From the NCBI GenBank assembly GCA_018267825.1, contig JAFDXR010000013.1, forward strand, positions 78,275 through 142,274: a stretch of DNA of 64,000 nucleotides, given 5' to 3'. This DNA comes from Bacteroidota bacterium. Its GTDB lineage: Bacteria; Bacteroidota; Bacteroidia; B-17B0; Aurantibacillaceae. Positions within the stretch are counted from its first letter, which is position 1. Every line of letters starts with the position of its first letter. Under the pieces are notes generated by a model that saw nothing but the letters and a program-made list of their open reading frames with translations, did not search any database and was not told the origin of the DNA. The position numbers and the translations under genes were made by a program. Positions 35,033-44,975 of this stretch are shown piece after piece.

Positions 35033-37105
35033 TTATTGTTCGCTGAACACCGCCGAAGCGTCTATGTCCAGGTTTTTGAATAAGAAGCCCAGTTTATAAG
35101 CTGTTGATTCCTGATCTGTTTTCAGGATATCGGCTGCAGACTGTCCTGCTTTTTTCTCCTGCTTTAAAATATAAGGCATGGTATTAAGGCCGTTTTCCTG
35201 CAGGCCTGCAATGAACTTATAACTATGCTGAATAGCGGCTTGATGGTTCGAATTATCAGCAATAACTAGTGTTGCCGGGTATTTTACATCTTTTCGTATA
35301 GCCTGGAGCGGCGTGTACCTTCCAAGTTTTTCGAAACCTTCTTTATGATCACTGGAACCATATGCGCCTGAAAACACATCATGAAAATGCTGGTACCTGA
35401 GCATGTCGGTCAATGGCATATCGGTAATAACAGCTTTAAACAGGTCGGGTTGCTGTGTCATGGCGAGGCTTGCCTGCCAACCCGCAAAACAAGAGCCTTC
35501 TATGGCCATCTTATCGCGGTTCACATATTTCTGTCCCGATAAATAATTGGCCGCCATGATAAAATCCGACAAGCCGTTTTTCACCCCTGCAGTTTTCCAC
35601 TTTTTATCCTGAATGGCAATCACAGCAAGTACGCCACCATTTTCGATCCAGATGATATTTCCCGGATCATAGGCTGTATTAATATAATTTCCGGGGTTCT
35701 CTTCCCCGCGAAGCAGGAGAGCCGCTGTACCATCAGGTTTCATGCCTTTTTTGCAGGTCAGATACAATAAGGCATCCAGGCTGTCGGCCGTTTTATATTT
35801 CAGGACCTTTGTCTCAAATTTATTCGGATCAAAATTGATGGGCGATTTTGCCTGGGGCTCCGATGTCAGTTTCTCCGTATCAAACTTATAAACGGTTGTC
35901 GGGAAATAAAAAGAGGATACGTAGTAATACGTTTGCTGATCATAATAACGTGCATCGAAACCCCTGACGGTGCAACCCACGGGAAAATTAAATGTTTTGA
36001 GTGATTTGCCCGTTGTATCGAAAACAGTGGTTGAAAAGGCCCCGTTTAAATGATACAGGCAGATAATATGTCCCTGCGAATAGCTGGCATTTACCAACGT
36101 GTTTTTATACGCTTTCACGATCTCTCTCGGCTGACTGATGCCTCTGGTAGGTTCACTCATCACGATACGGCGTGCCGGCGAACCTATGTCGGTGATCAAA
36201 AGAAATTTATTCCCGATATTATCCAGCAGCCTGTATCCACCGTTTGTACTGAGTGGTGTGGTAATAAAGGGTTTTATATCGACTGTTGGAAACATGTCAA
36301 GCCCCGCATACAGCATGCCTTTCAGGGTTTCGCCATTCTCTTTGATGAGATCATGCAATACCAGGTATTTCTCATCGTTACTGACTTCAAAGCCGGCATT
36401 CGCCATATCGTTACTATTAAAAGTATATACAGGCAGGTCTTTGCGGGGGTCATTTCCCACTTTGTGATAAAAAAGCCTAATTGTTGTTTTGGCAGAATCG
36501 TTCTTCATATAGAAAAATCCGTTGCCGTGCCAGCCAATAGAGGCAGAAACCGCATGTTCAACAACCTCGGGCAGCATGCGCTGTTTGTCGATGTTATAGG
36601 TGTGAATGGCAAATTTATTTCCATCTTCATGACTGATCGAAAAAGCCACAAAGCGATCATCAGCCGAAAGTTCAAACTGTTTTATCACAGGAATCCGGCT
36701 TGCATTTCCACGAAAATTATCTGTTGTGAATGCAGGTTTATCTGCGTCATCAGGCGATAGCCTGTAATAAAGCGTTGTAGGGTTTTCGGGATCATCGGTA
36801 TGAAAAAAATATTTACCTTTTTTTACGAGCGGAGTAGCCACATCGGCACCGTACTTCTGGAGCCTGGTATTGATCCCAACCGTGAATGCCAGCTTTTTGG
36901 AATATTTTACAGCTACTTTTTCCTGTTCTTCGAGCCAGGCTATAGTTTTCGGAGAATTTACCTCTTCGAGCCACCGGTAAGGGTCGGCAATCTTCGCACC
37001 AAAATAATCATCTGTTGTATTTGATTTTTCCGTGGCAGGATACTCCATAGGCTTTTGCCCGAGCATGGCCAGGGGCAATAATAAGAGAGCCGATATCTTT
37101 TTCAT
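35033..37105 (-). CDS. prolyl oligopeptidase (S9A) homologue with degenerate active site
   Basis: This 690-residue exported protein (signal about 1-16) has the full S9A layout: the N-terminal DDYFGAKIADPYRWLEEV motif, a seven-bladed propeller (about 75-410), and an alpha/beta-hydrolase domain. The nucleophile position Ser538 remains (EGSCFAG), but the usual GGSNGG elbow is changed. The loop that normally carries the catalytic Asp (DHDDRVVP) reads ADNSNHQAA (616-624), and the catalytic His position reads KAGQSAA, with Gln655. Active enzymes cleave after Pro in short peptides; this one appears to be a pseudoenzyme, perhaps a binding protein. There is no frameshift. Confidence 0.88.
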   Translation of the reverse strand: MKKISALLLLPLAMLGQKPMEYPATEKSNTTDDYFGAKIADPYRWLEEVNSPKTIAWLEEQEKVAVKYSKKLAFTVGINTRLQKYGADVATPLVKKGKYFFHTDDPENPTTLYYRLSPDDADKPAFTTDNFRGNASRIPVIKQFELSADDRFVAFSISHEDGNKFAIHTYNIDKQRMLPEVVEHAVSASIGWHGNGFFYMKNDSAKTTIRLFYHKVGNDPRKDLPVYTFNSNDMANAGFEVSNDEKYLVLHDLIKENGETLKGMLYAGLDMFPTVDIKPFITTPLSTNGGYRLLDNIGNKFLLITDIGSPARRIVMSEPTRGISQPREIVKAYKNTLVNASYSQGHIICLYHLNGAFSTTVFDTTGKSLKTFNFPVGCTVRGFDARYYDQQTYYYVSSFYFPTTVYKFDTEKLTSEPQAKSPINFDPNKFETKVLKYKTADSLDALLYLTCKKGMKPDGTAALLLRGEENPGNYINTAYDPGNIIWIENGGVLAVIAIQDKKWKTAGVKNGLSDFIMAANYLSGQKYVNRDKMAIEGSCFAGWQASLAMTQQPDLFKAVITDMPLTDMLRYQHFHDVFSGAYGSSDHKEGFEKLGRYTPLQAIRKDVKYPATLVIADNSNHQAAIQHSYKFIAGLQENGLNTMPYILKQEKKAGQSAADILKTDQESTAYKLGFLFKNLDIDASAVFSEQ

Positions 37106-37190
37106 GTTTTAAAAATTTGGGAGCGTATTTACCGCATAAAGCAGGTTTAAATGTCGCGATTTATCTTTAAATACCATGTTAAGATTTAAA

Positions 37191-37217
37191 CAAAAAAAGC
37201 CCGGATTTACCGGGCTT
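37191..37217 (-). terminator. terminator of the 37273-38205 gene
   Basis: On the minus strand AAGCCCGG/CCGGGCTT (37210-37217 and 37197-37204) with a 5-nt loop is followed by T7. Confidence 0.85.
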
Positions 37218-37272
37218 CAGAGTTTGATGTTGCACCCTGCCGGGGCAAATTTTCTATATTTCGCTCTATCTT

Positions 37273-38205
37273 CTACTTAATGAACTTATGGAATTGTCCC
37301 AGTACTTTTGGCGATATAAGGTCAGTGCCCATCGCATAACAAACTGTATGGCCCGTTTTTGCATTCACCGCATTCTGAAAACGCAAAATACTGCCCATTG
37401 AAGCGCCTCCACCTTCCGCAATTGTTGTTACAGTAGCTAATACAACAACAGCACAAGCTACATCGCTTCTTTGATCGTACATCGCATTATCCCATTCTTC
37501 GTCAGAAACGACTTTAAAAGAGTAAGGATACTGTTTTTTTACTTTTTCAAGATTGATATCCTCTTCGCAATCTTTTTTACGCACAATTAAAGTAAGGTCT
37601 TTTAACTGAGATCCTTCGGTTTCTGATTCATCATAACCAATGCCATATACATCAGTCTGCCTCATTTCGGGCTTTGCTGCTACTTTCCTGGCCAGGTCAT
37701 TGATTCGATATATAGCGTAAATATAATCGCCAAGCGAAGGATTATTTCCTAATCTGCATTGGGCGATTACACGGTCTTCCTTGGGGTCTGGCATGAAAAG
37801 TTTGCATACCTGATACGTAATTGAAAAATACACCTGATTAGAGCCCTTTGCGGTCGCATTGCGTGTGCCATCATCCACTATCATATAGACATACTTATCC
37901 GGGAATTTATCAGTCAGAATTTTTACCGAATCAAACTCCACGAAACGGATTGAATGAGTCAGATTCCAGAATTTAGAAAACGATTTTCTGATCGCCTCGT
38001 TCCCCTTCTGCATCTTTAACTCATACGCGGCAATCTCATCCATTTTCCCCTTATCCTTCAACTTTGCAAGGTATTTCACATCCGGTTGATACAGTGCTAC
38101 GAGTAAGGTACGTGTCTTTAGTTTTTCGAATGAAGGGCCTAAGCCTTCCTTTGCTGTAAGGGAGCTTACAGCCATAATAAAAACAGAAAAAATAAGCGTT
38201 CTCAT
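37273..38205 (-). CDS. exported protein of unknown function
   Basis: This 310-residue protein has an N-terminal signal (about 1-18, ending SSLTAK). I recognise no family. The body is mixed alpha/beta: an early TRTLLVALYQPDVKYL, a charged helical stretch (45-75), a YVYMIVDDGT strand-turn, and a late hydrophobic segment (VACAVVVLATVTTIAEGGGASMG, about 248-270) that could be a second membrane or buried helix. It has four or five cysteines that might form disulfides outside the cytoplasm. It lies 19 nt downstream of pyrH but has its own terminator, so it may be read with pyrH or alone. Confidence 0.72.
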   Translation of the reverse strand: MRTLIFSVFIMAVSSLTAKEGLGPSFEKLKTRTLLVALYQPDVKYLAKLKDKGKMDEIAAYELKMQKGNEAIRKSFSKFWNLTHSIRFVEFDSVKILTDKFPDKYVYMIVDDGTRNATAKGSNQVYFSITYQVCKLFMPDPKEDRVIAQCRLGNNPSLGDYIYAIYRINDLARKVAAKPEMRQTDVYGIGYDESETEGSQLKDLTLIVRKKDCEEDINLEKVKKQYPYSFKVVSDEEWDNAMYDQRSDVACAVVVLATVTTIAEGGGASMGSILRFQNAVNAKTGHTVCYAMGTDLISPKVLGQFHKFIK

Positions 38206-38224
38206 AAGGTAAATTCTTAAGTTA

Positions 38225-38947
<723 letters not shown>

Positions 38948-39017
38948 TTAGAGATTCTGCCCTGGCCTTATACTGGTCCCGTGCCAGCTCCAGGACAATT
39001 ATATCGCGGGAGTATGC

Positions 39018-39050
39018 AAAAAAAATCCCGACTGTTTAAGTCGGGATTAA
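39018..39050 (-). terminator. tsf terminator
   Basis: On the minus strand the stem AATCCCGACT/AGTCGGGATT (39048-39039 and 39033-39024) is followed by a T-run (39025-39018). Confidence 0.88.
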
Positions 39051-39064
39051 TTTAAGAAAAAAAA

Positions 39065-39889
39065 TTATGCCAGTGAGTAACGTTTGAAAGCCGTTACAGT
39101 GAGGTCTTTTTCAATACCCTGTAAATACTGACGGATGCTCAGTTTGTTATCTTTAATATATTCCTGGTTCAATAAAGTAGATTCTTTGTAGAATTTAGCA
39201 ATTTTACCCTGCGCAATTTTTTCTACCATGTCTTCAGGTTTACCTTCCTGGCGGATTTGCTCGCGGGCAATTTCTAATTCGCGTTCCAGCATTTCTGTAG
39301 AAACATCGTCTTTATCAACAGCTACAGGAGCCATAGCAGCGGTTTGCATCGCTACGTTTTTAGCATCATCGTCGCTCAGGTTTTTGTTGAAACCAACAAC
39401 TACAGCCAGGCGGTTACCAGGGTGGTTATAAGCTACTGTTTTCTCAGCTTCGATTTTACCAAAATAACCGATGTCGATTTTCTCACCGATTTTACCAACC
39501 TGCTCCATAAATTTATCACCGATAGTGATGTTATTATCGAACGGTAATGCTTTAATAGCATCGATAGATGCTGCATTTTTATCTAATGCGATGTTAGCAA
39601 CGGTTTCAGCGAATTGAATAAAGTCAGCATTTTTAGCTACGAAATCGGTCTCGCAGTTCACACTGATAACGATGCCTTGTTTACCATTAGCGGTTGTTTT
39701 TGCTAAAACAACACCTTCTTTAGCATCTCTGTCCTGACGGTTAGCTGCTACTTTAGCACCTTTTTTACGTAAAAAGTCAACGGCTTGTTCAAAATCACCA
39801 TTGCTTTCTTCGAGTGCTTTTTTACAATCCATCATACCAGCGCCGGTTTGTTGGCGCAATTTGTTCACATCTGCTGCTGTTATTGCCAT
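39065..39889 (-). CDS. tsf: translation elongation factor Ts
   Basis: EF-Ts is the guanine-nucleotide exchange factor for EF-Tu. The start is the ATG at 39889 (MAITAADVNKLRQQTGAGMM), giving 274 residues; the frame is open 51 nt further upstream but that part lies in the rpsB terminator. The N-terminal UBA-like domain with TGAGMMDCKKALEES and the core motif NCETDFVAKN are diagnostic. It lies downstream of rpsB, from which it is separated by a terminator-like hairpin. Confidence 0.97.
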   Translation of the reverse strand: MAITAADVNKLRQQTGAGMMDCKKALEESNGDFEQAVDFLRKKGAKVAANRQDRDAKEGVVLAKTTANGKQGIVISVNCETDFVAKNADFIQFAETVANIALDKNAASIDAIKALPFDNNITIGDKFMEQVGKIGEKIDIGYFGKIEAEKTVAYNHPGNRLAVVVGFNKNLSDDDAKNVAMQTAAMAPVAVDKDDVSTEMLERELEIAREQIRQEGKPEDMVEKIAQGKIAKFYKESTLLNQEYIKDNKLSIRQYLQGIEKDLTVTAFKRYSLA

Positions 39890-39919
39890 TTTTTCTGAGT
39901 GTTTGTTTGATTTGTATTT

Positions 39920-39958
39920 AAAAAAAAGCGGCCAATCCATAGAATGGAGGCCGCTTTA
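39920..39958 (-). terminator. terminator/attenuator between rpsB and tsf
   Basis: On the minus strand AAAGCGGCC-type arms (39957-39949 and 39936-39928) with inner CCAT/ATGG pairs form a strong hairpin, followed by T7 at 39927-39921. Position in the middle of the operon suggests partial read-through to reduce tsf relative to rpsB. Confidence 0.75.
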
Positions 39959-39974
39959 TAATAGGGTTATTCAA

Positions 39975-40826
39975 TTATTTTTTTGCGGCTGTTTTTTTAC
40001 GTGGACGAGTACCTTTGGCTTTGCCTTCTTCGTCGTCAGTTTTAAGACCTTTTACGTTCAGGCCTTCTACCAGCTCTTCAGCTTCTTCTTTAGAAGATGC
40101 TGAACCTTCTTTTTCTTCCTGAGCAGTTTCTTTATCGAGTTTACGCTCTCCTAAACCTTCCGTGATTGCTTTGCACATTACCTCAACGATGTAGGCAATA
40201 GATGTAGAAGCATCGTCGTTAGCCGGAATAGCGTAATCAACGAAATTAGGGTTAGAGTTTGTATCTACGATGGCAAATGTCGGGATACCCAGACGTTTTG
40301 CTTCTGCTACAGCGATATGTTCTTTTGTAATATCAACGATAAACAAAGCTGAAGGTAAACGTGTCAGATCAGCGATAGAACCAAACTGAACTTCCAGTTT
40401 TGCTTTCTCACGTGATTTTGATAAACGTTCTTTTTTAGAGATATTATCAAAGGTTCCGTCAGTCATCATCTTTTCGATAGATGTCATTTTACGGATACTT
40501 TTGCGGATAGTCGCAAAGTTAGTTAACATACCACCTGGCCAACGCTCAGTTACATAAGGCATGTTTACTGCTTTTACTTTATCGGCTACGATATCTTTCG
40601 CTTGTTTTTTGGTTGCTACGAATAAAATCTTCTTACCGGAACGTGCGATCTGCTTTAAAGCAGTGGCAGCTTCTTCGATCTTAGCAACAGTTTTGTTAAG
40701 GTCGATGATATGAATGCCATTTTTTTCGGCGTAGATATATGGAGCCATGGCTGGGTTCCACTTTCTTTTTAAGTGACCGAAGTGAGCACCTGACTCAAGT
40801 AATTCGTTAAAAGATGTTCTTGACAT
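39975..40826 (-). CDS. rpsB: 30S ribosomal protein uS2 with C-terminal tail
   Basis: This is the 30S protein uS2, 283 residues. Start: SFNELLESGAHFGHLKRKWNPAM. The conserved RWPGGMLTNFATIRKS and PSALFIVDITKEHIAVAEAKRLGIP blocks are present. The standard domain ends near residue 230; about 50 extra residues follow that are first acidic (KEETAQEEKEGSASSKEE-like) and then strongly basic (RPRKKTAAKK). Such tails occur in related phyla. It lies between rpsI and tsf in a typical operon and uS2 often autoregulates this operon. Confidence 0.97.
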   Translation of the reverse strand: MSRTSFNELLESGAHFGHLKRKWNPAMAPYIYAEKNGIHIIDLNKTVAKIEEAATALKQIARSGKKILFVATKKQAKDIVADKVKAVNMPYVTERWPGGMLTNFATIRKSIRKMTSIEKMMTDGTFDNISKKERLSKSREKAKLEVQFGSIADLTRLPSALFIVDITKEHIAVAEAKRLGIPTFAIVDTNSNPNFVDYAIPANDDASTSIAYIVEVMCKAITEGLGERKLDKETAQEEKEGSASSKEEAEELVEGLNVKGLKTDDEEGKAKGTRPRKKTAAKK

Positions 40827-40850
40827 GTTTGTATTATCGTGATTAAAATA

Positions 40851-41237
40851 TTAACGTTTGCTGAATTGGAAGCGACGACGGGCTTTTTTCTGACCAAATT
40901 TCTTACGCTCAACCATACGTGGATCGCGGGTAATTAAGCCTTCTGCACGCAGAGCTGATTTGAACTCAGGATTGATCTCAACCAGTGCTTTGGCAATTGC
41001 CAAACGTACGGCCTGAGCTTGTCCTGTAGTACCACCACCATTTACATTTACTTTTACATCATACTCTTCACGAACTTTTGCATTGTTCAGAGATTGTTGT
41101 ACATAGTACTGTTGAGTAGGGGTTTTGAAATAGTCTTTATAGTCTCTGCCATTGATCACGATCTCGCCTTTGCCTTTTGTTACATAAGCACGGGCAACAG
41201 ATGTTTTGCGGCGACCTGATGTGTTAATCACTTCCAT
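40851..41237 (-). CDS. rpsI: 30S ribosomal protein uS9
   Basis: This 128-residue ribosomal protein has the starting TSGRRKTSVARAYVTKGKG, the GGGTTGQAQAVRLAIAKAL core and the C-terminal KKARRRFQFSKR tail whose last residues contact P-site tRNA. It lies 8 nt downstream of rplM, the universally conserved pairing. Confidence 0.98.
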   Translation of the reverse strand: MEVINTSGRRKTSVARAYVTKGKGEIVINGRDYKDYFKTPTQQYYVQQSLNNAKVREEYDVKVNVNGGGTTGQAQAVRLAIAKALVEINPEFKSALRAEGLITRDPRMVERKKFGQKKARRRFQFSKR

Positions 41238-41244
41238 TCTTAAA

Positions 41245-41703
41245 TTATGCTATAATCGTTTTTAAATCCACTTTTTTAGGTTGCTGAGCTTCATGTTTGT
41301 GCTCAGTACCTGCGTAAACGAATAAGTTCGTATTTAACGCACGGCCTAAACGGCCTTTTGGCAACATCCCGTGAACGGCATGCTTGATAATTTCCGTTGG
41401 TTTACGGTTTAACAGCTCTTTTGGAGTTGCAAAACGCTGACCTCCCGGATACCCCGTGTAACGGATGTATTCTTTCTCATCCATTTTTTTACCTGTAAAA
41501 CGAACTTTATCAGCGTTAATCACAATGATATTTGCTCCGCAATCTGAATGAGGAGTAAATCCTGTTGTGTGTTTACCACGGATTAAATACGCAATTTTAG
41601 AGGCTAAACGGCCTACTACTTCATTTTCAGCGTCGATCAATAACCACTCCTTATTAGCAGTGCTTTTATTGACAAATTTGGTTTTATAACTTAATGCGTC
41701 CAC
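41245..41703 (-). CDS. rplM: 50S ribosomal protein uL13 (GTG start)
   Basis: This 152-residue protein has the SYKTKFVNKSTANKEWLLID start and the VVGRLASKIAYLIRGK, NAVKVRFTG-like NADKVRFTGKK and HAVHGMLPKGRLGRA motifs. The start codon is GTG at 41703-41701. It opens the rplM-rpsI-rpsB-tsf operon and is driven by a strong promoter at 41739. Confidence 0.97.
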   Translation of the reverse strand: MDALSYKTKFVNKSTANKEWLLIDAENEVVGRLASKIAYLIRGKHTTGFTPHSDCGANIIVINADKVRFTGKKMDEKEYIRYTGYPGGQRFATPKELLNRKPTEIIKHAVHGMLPKGRLGRALNTNLFVYAGTEHKHEAQQPKKVDLKTIIA

Positions 41704-41738
41704 GACTTCTTAATTAACAGTTTTTCTAAATAGGGGTG

Positions 41739-41770
41739 CAAATGTATATAATTATTTCTGTTCCAACAAA
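41739..41770 (-). promoter_or_regulatory. -33/-7 promoter of the rplM operon
   Basis: Read on the minus strand: TTTG (41770-41767), an exact 20-nt spacer, and TACATTTG (41746-41739). This is the cleanest Bacteroidota consensus promoter in the window, fitting a highly expressed ribosomal operon. The leader is about 30 nt. Confidence 0.8.
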
Positions 41771-41816
41771 TTTTTAGTTTCTTTTTGTTGAAAAAAACAG
41801 CCTGCACCCCTCATTT

Positions 41817-44705
41817 TTATTTTACAGGCTCCCCGTTTACGTCTAATTCCACAATTTCATAGCCCAATTTCTGAAGTTTCTCGAAATTGGAAGCCTTATC
41901 TCCAACAACCAGGATGATCATATTGTTGTACGGCAGATTCTTTTTAGCCTCATTACTTACCTCATCCTGGCTAATATTTTTAAGAATCTCAGCCTGTTTA
42001 GCCACATAAGACTTATCCAGGTTATAATCTACCAGGCGTTTTACGAAGCCCAGTTTCTGGAAAGGCGACTCGTATTTGAGCGCATCGGCCTGGCCCATGG
42101 CGTTTTTGGTAAAACTCAGTTCATCGGCAGTGATACCGCCATCGGCATATTTCTTAAGTTCCGTCATGATATCCACCACGGAACTGTCGGTCGCATTTCC
42201 GCGTACACCGGCACTGATCACATATGGTCCGGCAAATTTATCGCCGCTGAAAGAGCCACGGGCACCGTATGTAAAGCCACGAACCTCGCGGAGCAGGTAA
42301 TTGATACGACTGTTGAACGCCCCTGCAAAAGCATAGTTCATGATGGTGTTTTTGTAGAACTCACCGGTAGCATCATACGGCAGGCTCATACACCCTACAC
42401 GGATCTCCGACTGAGGAGCACCTTTTTTATCGATAAAATACAGTTTGGTTTTGTCAATTTTAGTTGAATTTACAGCCAGGTTCATTTTCGAATCCGGGGC
42501 CGGAAGCTTATTGAGGAAAGCAATTTTCATAATGGCATTGTCTTTCTCAATATCACCGCTGATAGCAATGGTAATGCCTTGTTTGCTAAGTTGTTTGTAA
42601 TAAGCCTTGAGATCGTCGATCGTGATTTTATTCACTGTTTCAGCTGTTCCAAGAGCCGATAATGACATAATGTTGTCACCACCGTAAAGCAGTTTGGCAA
42701 ACGCGTTGTTGGCAATAGCTGTAGGTTGTGTAGCCTGGTTGGCAATGGCATCCAGTTGTTCTTTTTTCACAAGGTCAAAATCCTCTTGCGAGAACTTCGG
42801 CATAAATAACATTTCCTTAGCAAGTGCCAGCGTAGAATCCAGATTCTGCTTCAGGGCCGAAACCTGCATCACAAGCTCATTGTTTGTCGTATAGAATGAA
42901 ATATCGCTGCCCAAACGTTCGAGTTTGTTGCTGATCTCTTCGGAGCTGTGTTTTTCTGTAGACTCGCCAAGAATAGAGCTCAGCATGTAAGCTGTACCGG
43001 CCTTGTCTTTGTTTTCGAAACGACGGCCAGCCCAGAAACTCAACTGGATATTTACTTTCGGAATTTCGTTGGATGTGATACCAATCACTTTTGCGTTATT
43101 GCTCAGGGTAGATTCCCAGTATGCCGGTAATGGCACCAGTTTGGCAGGCGCTGCTGCCGGTTCTTTGGAACGATCGAAATTATCTTTAGGCTCGGTGTAT
43201 GACAGGTTTTTGTATTCCGCACTTTCCTGTTCAATGGTGCGATCATACATTTTCCAGCTGTCGTCGTGGGCTTTAAGTTCGCCCTTTCCTTTGGGCACGC
43301 AGCTCAGAACAACCGCATTTTTACCTTTAATGTATGTATTATAAACCCGCATGATATCTTCTTTTGTCAGGCGCAATACATTGGCGAGTTCAATTTTCAG
43401 GTAATTAGGATTATTGGCGTAAGTCTGGTTGGCAGCCAGCTGAGTACCTTTGCCCTGCACAGTCGCCAGGCCATTGTATAAATTACTCTGGTATGTGGTT
43501 TTATATTTCAGCAGGTCATCATCGGTAACACCAGCCTTTTCCCAGTTTTCGAGGGTCTGCTTCACTTGTTTATCAATATCAGACAAAGATGTTCCGGCAT
43601 TGGCACGGATCTGAATTTCGAACTGACCGGCCAGTTCACGTGAGTAGTTATAAGCATTGGCACTTACCGCTTTTTTCGATTTAATGAAATCCACGTAGAA
43701 CGGTGAGCTTTTCGACGAGGAAAGAATTTCGCCTAAAGCTTCAAGCGCTGCTTCGTCTTTATCCATGGATGGTACAGAGGCAAAGGTGATTTTATAAAGC
43801 GGGAAACGGATATTGTCTTCGTAAGAAATATAGCGGGTCTCGGTAAGTCCGGCAGGTTGTTTTGCCATGGCTTTCACTTCGGGGCCACGCGGAATAGATC
43901 CGAAATATTTATTGGCCAGTTTTACCACCTCTTCTGTATTCACGTCGCCGGCTACAGTAAGTACAGCATTATTTGGACCATACCAGCGCATGTAAAAGCG
44001 CTTCAGATCGTTTACATCCACGCGATTCAGATCCTCGATGTATCCGATAGTAGTCCATGAATACGGGTGTCCTTTCGGGAATAAGGCTTCACCTGTTTTT
44101 TCGCCGATAAGTCCATAAGGGCGGTTATCGTAGTTCTGGCCGCGTTCATTTTTCACAGTGGCGCGTTGCACTTCAAACTTACGTTGTGTCACAGAATCGA
44201 GCAGGAAACCCATACGATCAGACTCCAGCCACAGCATTTTTTCGAGCTGGTTTGAGGGCACGGTTTCGAAGTAGTTGGTACGGTCAGTATTTGTTGATCC
44301 GTTAAGGGTTCCACCGGCTTCGGTAATGATTTTAAAATGCTGTTCATCGGCCACGTGTTTGGAGCCCTGGAACATCATGTGCTCGAAGAAGTGGGCAAAT
44401 CCGGAACGTCCCTGCTGTTCGCGTGCAGAGCCTACGTGATAGGTTACATCGACATAAACAACCGGATCGGAATGATCTTCGTGAACAACGATGGTGAGCC
44501 CGTTTTCGAGCACATATTTTTTATAGGGAATCACCAGCTCATTGCCTTTTTTTACAACAGTTTCCAGCAGTTTTGGAAATGTTGCTGCCGGCCTGGCAGT
44601 GGTTTTCGCCACCGTTATGGTGGTTGCAGAATTTACAGTGGTTGTTACCTGGGCGGTCATACTAACAGCGATGCAGGCAACAGCAGAAATCAGCGTTTTT
44701 TTCAT
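41817..44705 (-). CDS. M16 family zinc metallopeptidase (two-domain, exported)
   Basis: This 962-residue protein has a signal peptide (about 1-19) and two M16 halves. The first half has the inverted zinc motif HFFEH (His105, Glu108, His109) in GFAHFFEHMMFQG and a distal Glu in the KNERGQNYDNRPYG region. The second half has no HxxEH, as usual for the regulatory half. A linker at about 480-530 separates them. Family members digest peptides in a clam-like chamber; exported copies in Bacteroidota probably process peptides in the periplasm. It lies between rplM and rpsA but is separated from rpsA by three hairpins. Confidence 0.94.
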   Translation of the reverse strand: MKKTLISAVACIAVSMTAQVTTTVNSATTITVAKTTARPAATFPKLLETVVKKGNELVIPYKKYVLENGLTIVVHEDHSDPVVYVDVTYHVGSAREQQGRSGFAHFFEHMMFQGSKHVADEQHFKIITEAGGTLNGSTNTDRTNYFETVPSNQLEKMLWLESDRMGFLLDSVTQRKFEVQRATVKNERGQNYDNRPYGLIGEKTGEALFPKGHPYSWTTIGYIEDLNRVDVNDLKRFYMRWYGPNNAVLTVAGDVNTEEVVKLANKYFGSIPRGPEVKAMAKQPAGLTETRYISYEDNIRFPLYKITFASVPSMDKDEAALEALGEILSSSKSSPFYVDFIKSKKAVSANAYNYSRELAGQFEIQIRANAGTSLSDIDKQVKQTLENWEKAGVTDDDLLKYKTTYQSNLYNGLATVQGKGTQLAANQTYANNPNYLKIELANVLRLTKEDIMRVYNTYIKGKNAVVLSCVPKGKGELKAHDDSWKMYDRTIEQESAEYKNLSYTEPKDNFDRSKEPAAAPAKLVPLPAYWESTLSNNAKVIGITSNEIPKVNIQLSFWAGRRFENKDKAGTAYMLSSILGESTEKHSSEEISNKLERLGSDISFYTTNNELVMQVSALKQNLDSTLALAKEMLFMPKFSQEDFDLVKKEQLDAIANQATQPTAIANNAFAKLLYGGDNIMSLSALGTAETVNKITIDDLKAYYKQLSKQGITIAISGDIEKDNAIMKIAFLNKLPAPDSKMNLAVNSTKIDKTKLYFIDKKGAPQSEIRVGCMSLPYDATGEFYKNTIMNYAFAGAFNSRINYLLREVRGFTYGARGSFSGDKFAGPYVISAGVRGNATDSSVVDIMTELKKYADGGITADELSFTKNAMGQADALKYESPFQKLGFVKRLVDYNLDKSYVAKQAEILKNISQDEVSNEAKKNLPYNNMIILVVGDKASNFEKLQKLGYEIVELDVNGEPVK

Positions 44706-44863
44706 AGGGTATATAAGTGAAGGTTTTTGGTTGTTTCTTGTTAGGGATTACGAATATAAGGTATAAAACCCAAGAAAAACAGTTTTTGGATGAACGGTCC
44801 GTGAACAGGATATAAAGATTTTTTGCTGTGTTTAACCCCGACGGATTGCCTCTACGTATAAAA

Positions 44864-44962
44864 ACCCAAAACCCCACGCATGGTGGGGTTTTGGGCTCTC
44901 AAAAAACTAAAAACCATGGCGAGTTTTTAGTTCAATCCCCTCTAACTCGTAGAGGGGAATTA
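44864..44962 (-). terminator. three successive hairpins downstream of rpsA
   Basis: Stems: CCCAAAACCCCAC/GTGGGGTTTTGGG (44865-44877 and 44883-44895), AACTAAAAA/TTTTTAGTT (about 44905-44932) and CCCCTCT/AGAGGGG (44937-44943 and 44951-44957). The last lies 14 nt beyond the rpsA stop codon. The first has an extremely stable 13-bp stem. Together they probably end the rpsA transcript. The remainder of 44706-44975 has no gene. Confidence 0.7.
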
Positions 44963-44975
44963 TGTTTAAGAAGGA

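Noticed and set aside
35033-37105. Prolyl oligopeptidase homologue as a pseudogene
   Set aside because: The frame is full length without frameshift or stop; only active-site residues are changed, which fits a pseudoenzyme better.
39890-39940. Extended start of tsf at 39940
   Set aside because: The extension reads through the terminator hairpin of rpsB and is not found in the usual start MAITA of EF-Ts.
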